Shown here piece by piece: positions 60,181 to 64,000 of a stretch of 64,000 bases of DNA (its first letter is position 1; every line of letters starts with the position of its first letter). The stretch comes from Paragonimus skrjabini miyazakii. Its lineage: Eukaryota; Platyhelminthes; Trematoda; Plagiorchiida; Troglotrematidae. Below the pieces are notes generated by a model. The model was not told the DNA's origin, searched no databases, and was given only the letters and a program-made list of their open reading frames with translations. Location: assembly GCA_014338405.1 (NCBI GenBank), contig JTDE01002203.1, forward strand, positions 37,563 through 101,562, read 5' to 3'. A program made the translations under genes and the position numbers.

Positions 60181-62503
60181 GCTGAGTTAAAAAGAAACAT
60201 GGTTCACTTTCTTCGTTGAAAAGCTTGCTTTCTGGTGATCTTATCCTGAAGAGTGACAGAAAAGAACCCAACTATCTCATAATAGAGTGTTCGTGAAATG
60301 AAACACAAGCAAGTCCGTTCATTAACAAATGGTCGATAACGGCCTCTAGTGCGCAGGTCATGTCAGACTAAGTGAAATTCTTTCTTTACTCACCCAACGG
60401 ATAAATTATAGCAAGTTAAATTGCAACGTTGATTGAACAAAGCACTTTTCATGAACCGTTGCGAAAACTATCAACTGATCACTGTTCAGCTGAGAAGAAT
60501 AAGTATGACAGTAAATCGGATTAAATAGATACCTAGTGGATGAATTTTCCACACAACGGCTCAAAGTCAAATGCAGGAAGTGAGAAGCGTCATAGTGAAA
60601 TTCGTTTATAAGTTTATCGCAAAAACATCAAGTCAGTAGTACAGCCTATACAGAAGAACTGGAATTTCAATTTAACTGTCAAAAAATTAACATTGATTTC
60701 GAAATTTTTTTATGAAACCTGAAACGAATAACCTGAGTAAACATATAAGACCTATTTTTTAGATCACTTTAAAACCATAGATAAGAAGGTTACCCAGCTA
60801 ATTTACATAACCACAGTTACCAATCCAATTCCATTTATTTAAAAGTTGAAGAACTGACAATAAAATTGGCGAACTGATGACCCTTTGCAAAGGAAAAAAA
60901 TATTCCGGCACTTGCCAAGATCAACTTGTAACTTTCAACATGACCCATACAAGGTGTTGCATAAAACAGGCTAGCGGGCTGCAGTCTGATTGTAGATGAT
61001 TTGATGCACTTTCCAAGACACTGATGTCCACAAGTGCGGTCAAAATTATTTTCGCTAATCATGACATGTTGGAGATGCAAAATGAAGGAAAAGTAACTCG
61101 TTTTGTCGTCAGGATAGACTTTTCACAGCCGAAATGCATAAAGTGGCAATAGTTTATAGAATAGATAGTGTTACGTAAGAAGGATACACGGATGCATACA
61201 GCAGCATACATGACTCGTTAATAAACCTTTTCTATCTGGTCTATTGAATGCACTGATATGATTCAAAAACGCTTACAAACAATCTTCGTGCAGGATGATT
61301 TAGTTAAATATTGGTGGGATAAAGCGTTATTGGGTCAAAGAATTTATACTAGCTGTTTACTTCCATACTGCCGGAAACTGCATCAAATAAAAAGGAGTTA
61401 GACGGGTGAGTGTGCAAAACTAGTAGACTGAATCCGGTTTGTAGAATTGAACTGATAAAGAAATTTCATCAAATGCAATTGACCAAATCATAAACGAATG
61501 ATCATGTACAGAAATGAAAGTACTGATTGAGTCTGGAATCATCTGTCCAAAGTCAATCATCCGATAACTAGTAAATGAGCTGAATAACTAAGTCATCTAC
61601 CAGCAGCAATTATGTGAGCTAAAACTTATTCACCTCTATCAAGTTGAGAGCTTTGATTCACAAACTGGTCAATGGAAAGTCGAAGGAATATGAATTTCGT
61701 TTACGGTGGAGAAGTGCTTCCCTTGCAAACCGTGAGAAAGTCTTAGACTATTACAAACCTCTACCGAAACATCGAAGATGAACACGCGAATCTTGTCAAA
61801 GGTCAAAAACCAAACAAAAAACACGGGTAAAAGCTGCAGATAGATGATCACAGAGACTGTCTAGTCATTCACACTAATGTAGTGTACAGATAAAATGATT
61901 CATTCATGTCTACAAAGCCCATGCAATTCAAGGTCATAACAAGTGTACTTTTCAGTGAATTTCAAACTTTGTTTAATAGTTTCAGTGATAAAATGCTAAT
62001 CTAGATAGGCCGTTAGCATCTGAATTGAAGGTAGGGGTCGACGATGGTTAAAGATAATATTAACTGTTGATGTGAAGACTGCGCTTCCGCGAACGACGCG
62101 TCTACATTAGCATGACAATTTTAAACAGCCACATGGAAGTTTTGACCATAAATAAACATTGACAGCAAAATACCGATAGAAGACAGTAAAACTGAACATC
62201 CTTGGTTTTAGTCATACTCCGGGTTAGTGTAGTAACTATTCACCTTACTGTGACGACATTTGAATGGCATAGAGTGGCCATCTCGAAATAATGTACATAT
62301 ACCGTTCTAACAAACCGATACAGAAAACCTAGAATGGCTTGATTTGTGACACTGTACCCAGTGCGACGTTATGTGGAGTCCAATCGACGAAGGTTCCGTT
62401 TTGCGGTATCGTACTGGAAGATTCCCTGCGAAGAAAACTGATGGTCAGGTGTCAGCGATGCAACATACATACAGCCATCGCAGATCGCACCAACAAACCA
62501 GAA
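60181..62503. other. No gene recognised (about 2.3 kb)
   Basis: AT-rich, no coding or repeat signature on either strand. Confidence 0.4.
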
Positions 62504-62796
62504 TTGTGAATCCAGAGCGTGGATGATGCGAGTTTTTTACGTTCAGGAAATCAAGACATGGGGTGTATGCTTCAACACCACTTCAGACAAAAACACTGAT
62601 TTGTATATAACACGAATCCTCAGACGGCACGGTTGCCAATACCAAATTCATTTACGGAAAACACCAATTCTTGCTGGAATGCATTCCAATTTTCATTCTT
62701 AAAGTTCTCCTCGGTTATTTCGGTATCCAAATACGTGCTTTCGTCTGGCTACTGACGAGTACAGTATAATATGTGGTCGTTCATCTTCACTACGTC
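62504..62796 (-). repeat. Decayed solo LTR of the Gypsy family
   Basis: Aligns loosely with the other copies: 'acaaaaacactgatttg', 'cggttgcca', 'aatacgtgct' and 'gttcatcttcactac' are the conserved anchors. No target duplication is left, so it is the oldest copy in the window. Confidence 0.6.
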
Positions 62797-64000
62797 AGTA
62801 GTCTGGTCTTGTGCAGAACGACTGATTTTACGCGCGCATGATAGGTTAGTTTGACCAAACATGAATAAGTTGCCCTCATTATTCTTGTTTCTCGTTTGTT
62901 CTTTGAAATTTAGCTGTATTTTGGTTTGAGGCGAACACAGTAACAAAAATGCAAGCACACTTGGGTTAGATAGTCACTTTTGGTGAGCTTATCGTGCAAT
63001 CCCACAGATCGGTAACTTCACTGATTACCGAATATACGATTCAGCATTCACTCTGATTGGATTGACGACTTCCTTCAGCAAAGCTCACCTGATCAAAGTT
63101 GAACGATAAAAGTGGATAATCCGACTGTCACTATCTGTGAGTTCTATAAATGAAAATCTAGACGATGCAGATTACAAGTCTCAAAGTCATTGAGGATAAA
63201 CAGAAAAAGCATGTGAGCACAAGTCAACAGGTTTTAAAACTGTAGTTGTTAGACACAGAGTTTTAAAATTAGTTACTCAAGAAAAACATTTATTAAGGTG
63301 GAGCACTTGCTTCTCGGGAATGAGAGGGCGAATCGACTTGCTTGTAGACTGATAACGAAAATCATGCCAGATTTCAGCATTAACATGTACAGTGACCTAC
63401 GCTCAGAAAACAGCGGTATGGAATCTAGACGTCTGAAGAGTTTTCCCATTATGAAGATAAAACTAGATGAACTTGTGAAACGTTGTGTGCAACGTAATCG
63501 TGTGCGCAGCCTAGTTACATTGGTTGACGAATCAAGGTTCACCCTGTGACATCGTTCTGTAGAGCTCTGTGTTTGGAGAACGAAGAACTAGTCACCTGTC
63601 AAGCAGTTTGTTGCTTCTGTTTTTCAAACTGACAGCATTTCCGTATATGCATCGAGAGTGGTCAAGATGGATGAAAGTACCGGATTTGTAATGTTGGACA
63701 GAAGTGTCGCTGAATAGAAGTACTGCTTTGATCACTAGACGAATAGCAGGTTGAAAGCACCGAGCTTCACCCCTTGAGATTAATCAACTAGTTTGGATCA
63801 GCGTCATTATTAGCGTGTACTCCCGTTGCAAGCCCTATCAAACACTTGAGGTAGAAAGAAAAAATAAGGATTCTACCTGACCTCGATAGTTCCAAAGAAG
63901 TTTTGAAAAAGGTTAAGACAGTATCCTCGTTAACTACACTAGTAATGTAATCAAAAATGTTGCAGGTTGTGTCTGCTAGTTATTCAACACACCTGGTGGT
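62797..64000. other. No clear gene; weak RNase H-like frame at 63298-63549
   Basis: A plus frame of 83 codons begins 'EHLLLGNERANRLACRLI', which recalls the GNExADxLA block of LINE RNase H, and then 'MYSDLR'. There is no catalytic context, so it may be a relic or chance. Confidence 0.25.

Noticed and set aside
1..64000. CRISPR arrays, operons, prophage or bacterial genes
   Set aside because: No regularly spaced repeats, no Shine-Dalgarno-led gene runs; introns and retroelements show a eukaryotic genome.

Overview
The window is eukaryotic nuclear DNA, most likely from a parasitic flatworm and probably a digenean trematode (inference). The one confident host gene has three introns of only 32-36 bases, as is known for schistosomes and other flukes. 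The repeats fit too: a CR1/jockey-like LINE, an RTE-like LINE ending in a C2H2 finger, many Penelope-like elements (PLEs), Gypsy LTR elements, and hammerhead ribozymes inside retroelements. There are no operons, Shine-Dalgarno sites or prokaryotic genes, and most open frames are chance.

Layout. 1-5.0 kb: a decayed CR1/jockey-like LINE on the minus strand. 5.75-7.33 kb: a five-exon gene for the HSP90 co-chaperone p23 on the plus strand. 7.3-31 kb: mostly unrecognised non-coding DNA, holding two copies of a tRNA-related, hammerhead-bearing element with inverted arms (13.6 and 18.2 kb), a solo LTR (16.8 kb) and a tentative set of exons ending in a poly(A) signal (26-27.2 kb). 31.2-34.4 kb: a broken PLE with a second PLE fragment nested inside it. 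35.8-37.3 kb: a compact LTR element that carries only gag. 37.5 kb: a solo LTR. 38-44.5 kb: sparse relics. 44.8-53.3 kb: a dense nest of minus-strand retroelements: an RTE-like LINE, a PLE, and a Gypsy element with both LTRs. The Gypsy element has a PLE fragment in its integrase region and a 704-base assembly gap over its reverse transcriptase/RNase H. 54.3-56.2 kb: another PLE, interrupted by about 355 foreign bases, then a solo LTR. 58.8-59.3 kb: a foldback element of about 490 bp. 59.6-64 kb: a diverged repeat, a decayed LTR and little else.

The best biology is in the mobile elements. At least four hammerhead-ribozyme-like motifs lie in PLE ends; they share an 8-base stem II region and a palindrome in stem III, and pairing in stem I survives sequence change. 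A different small hammerhead sits beside tRNA-like A and B boxes in a short element with inverted arms. Target-site duplications date several nested insertions. Coordinates of exons and element ends were read by eye; homology calls rest on recognised motifs, not on searches.
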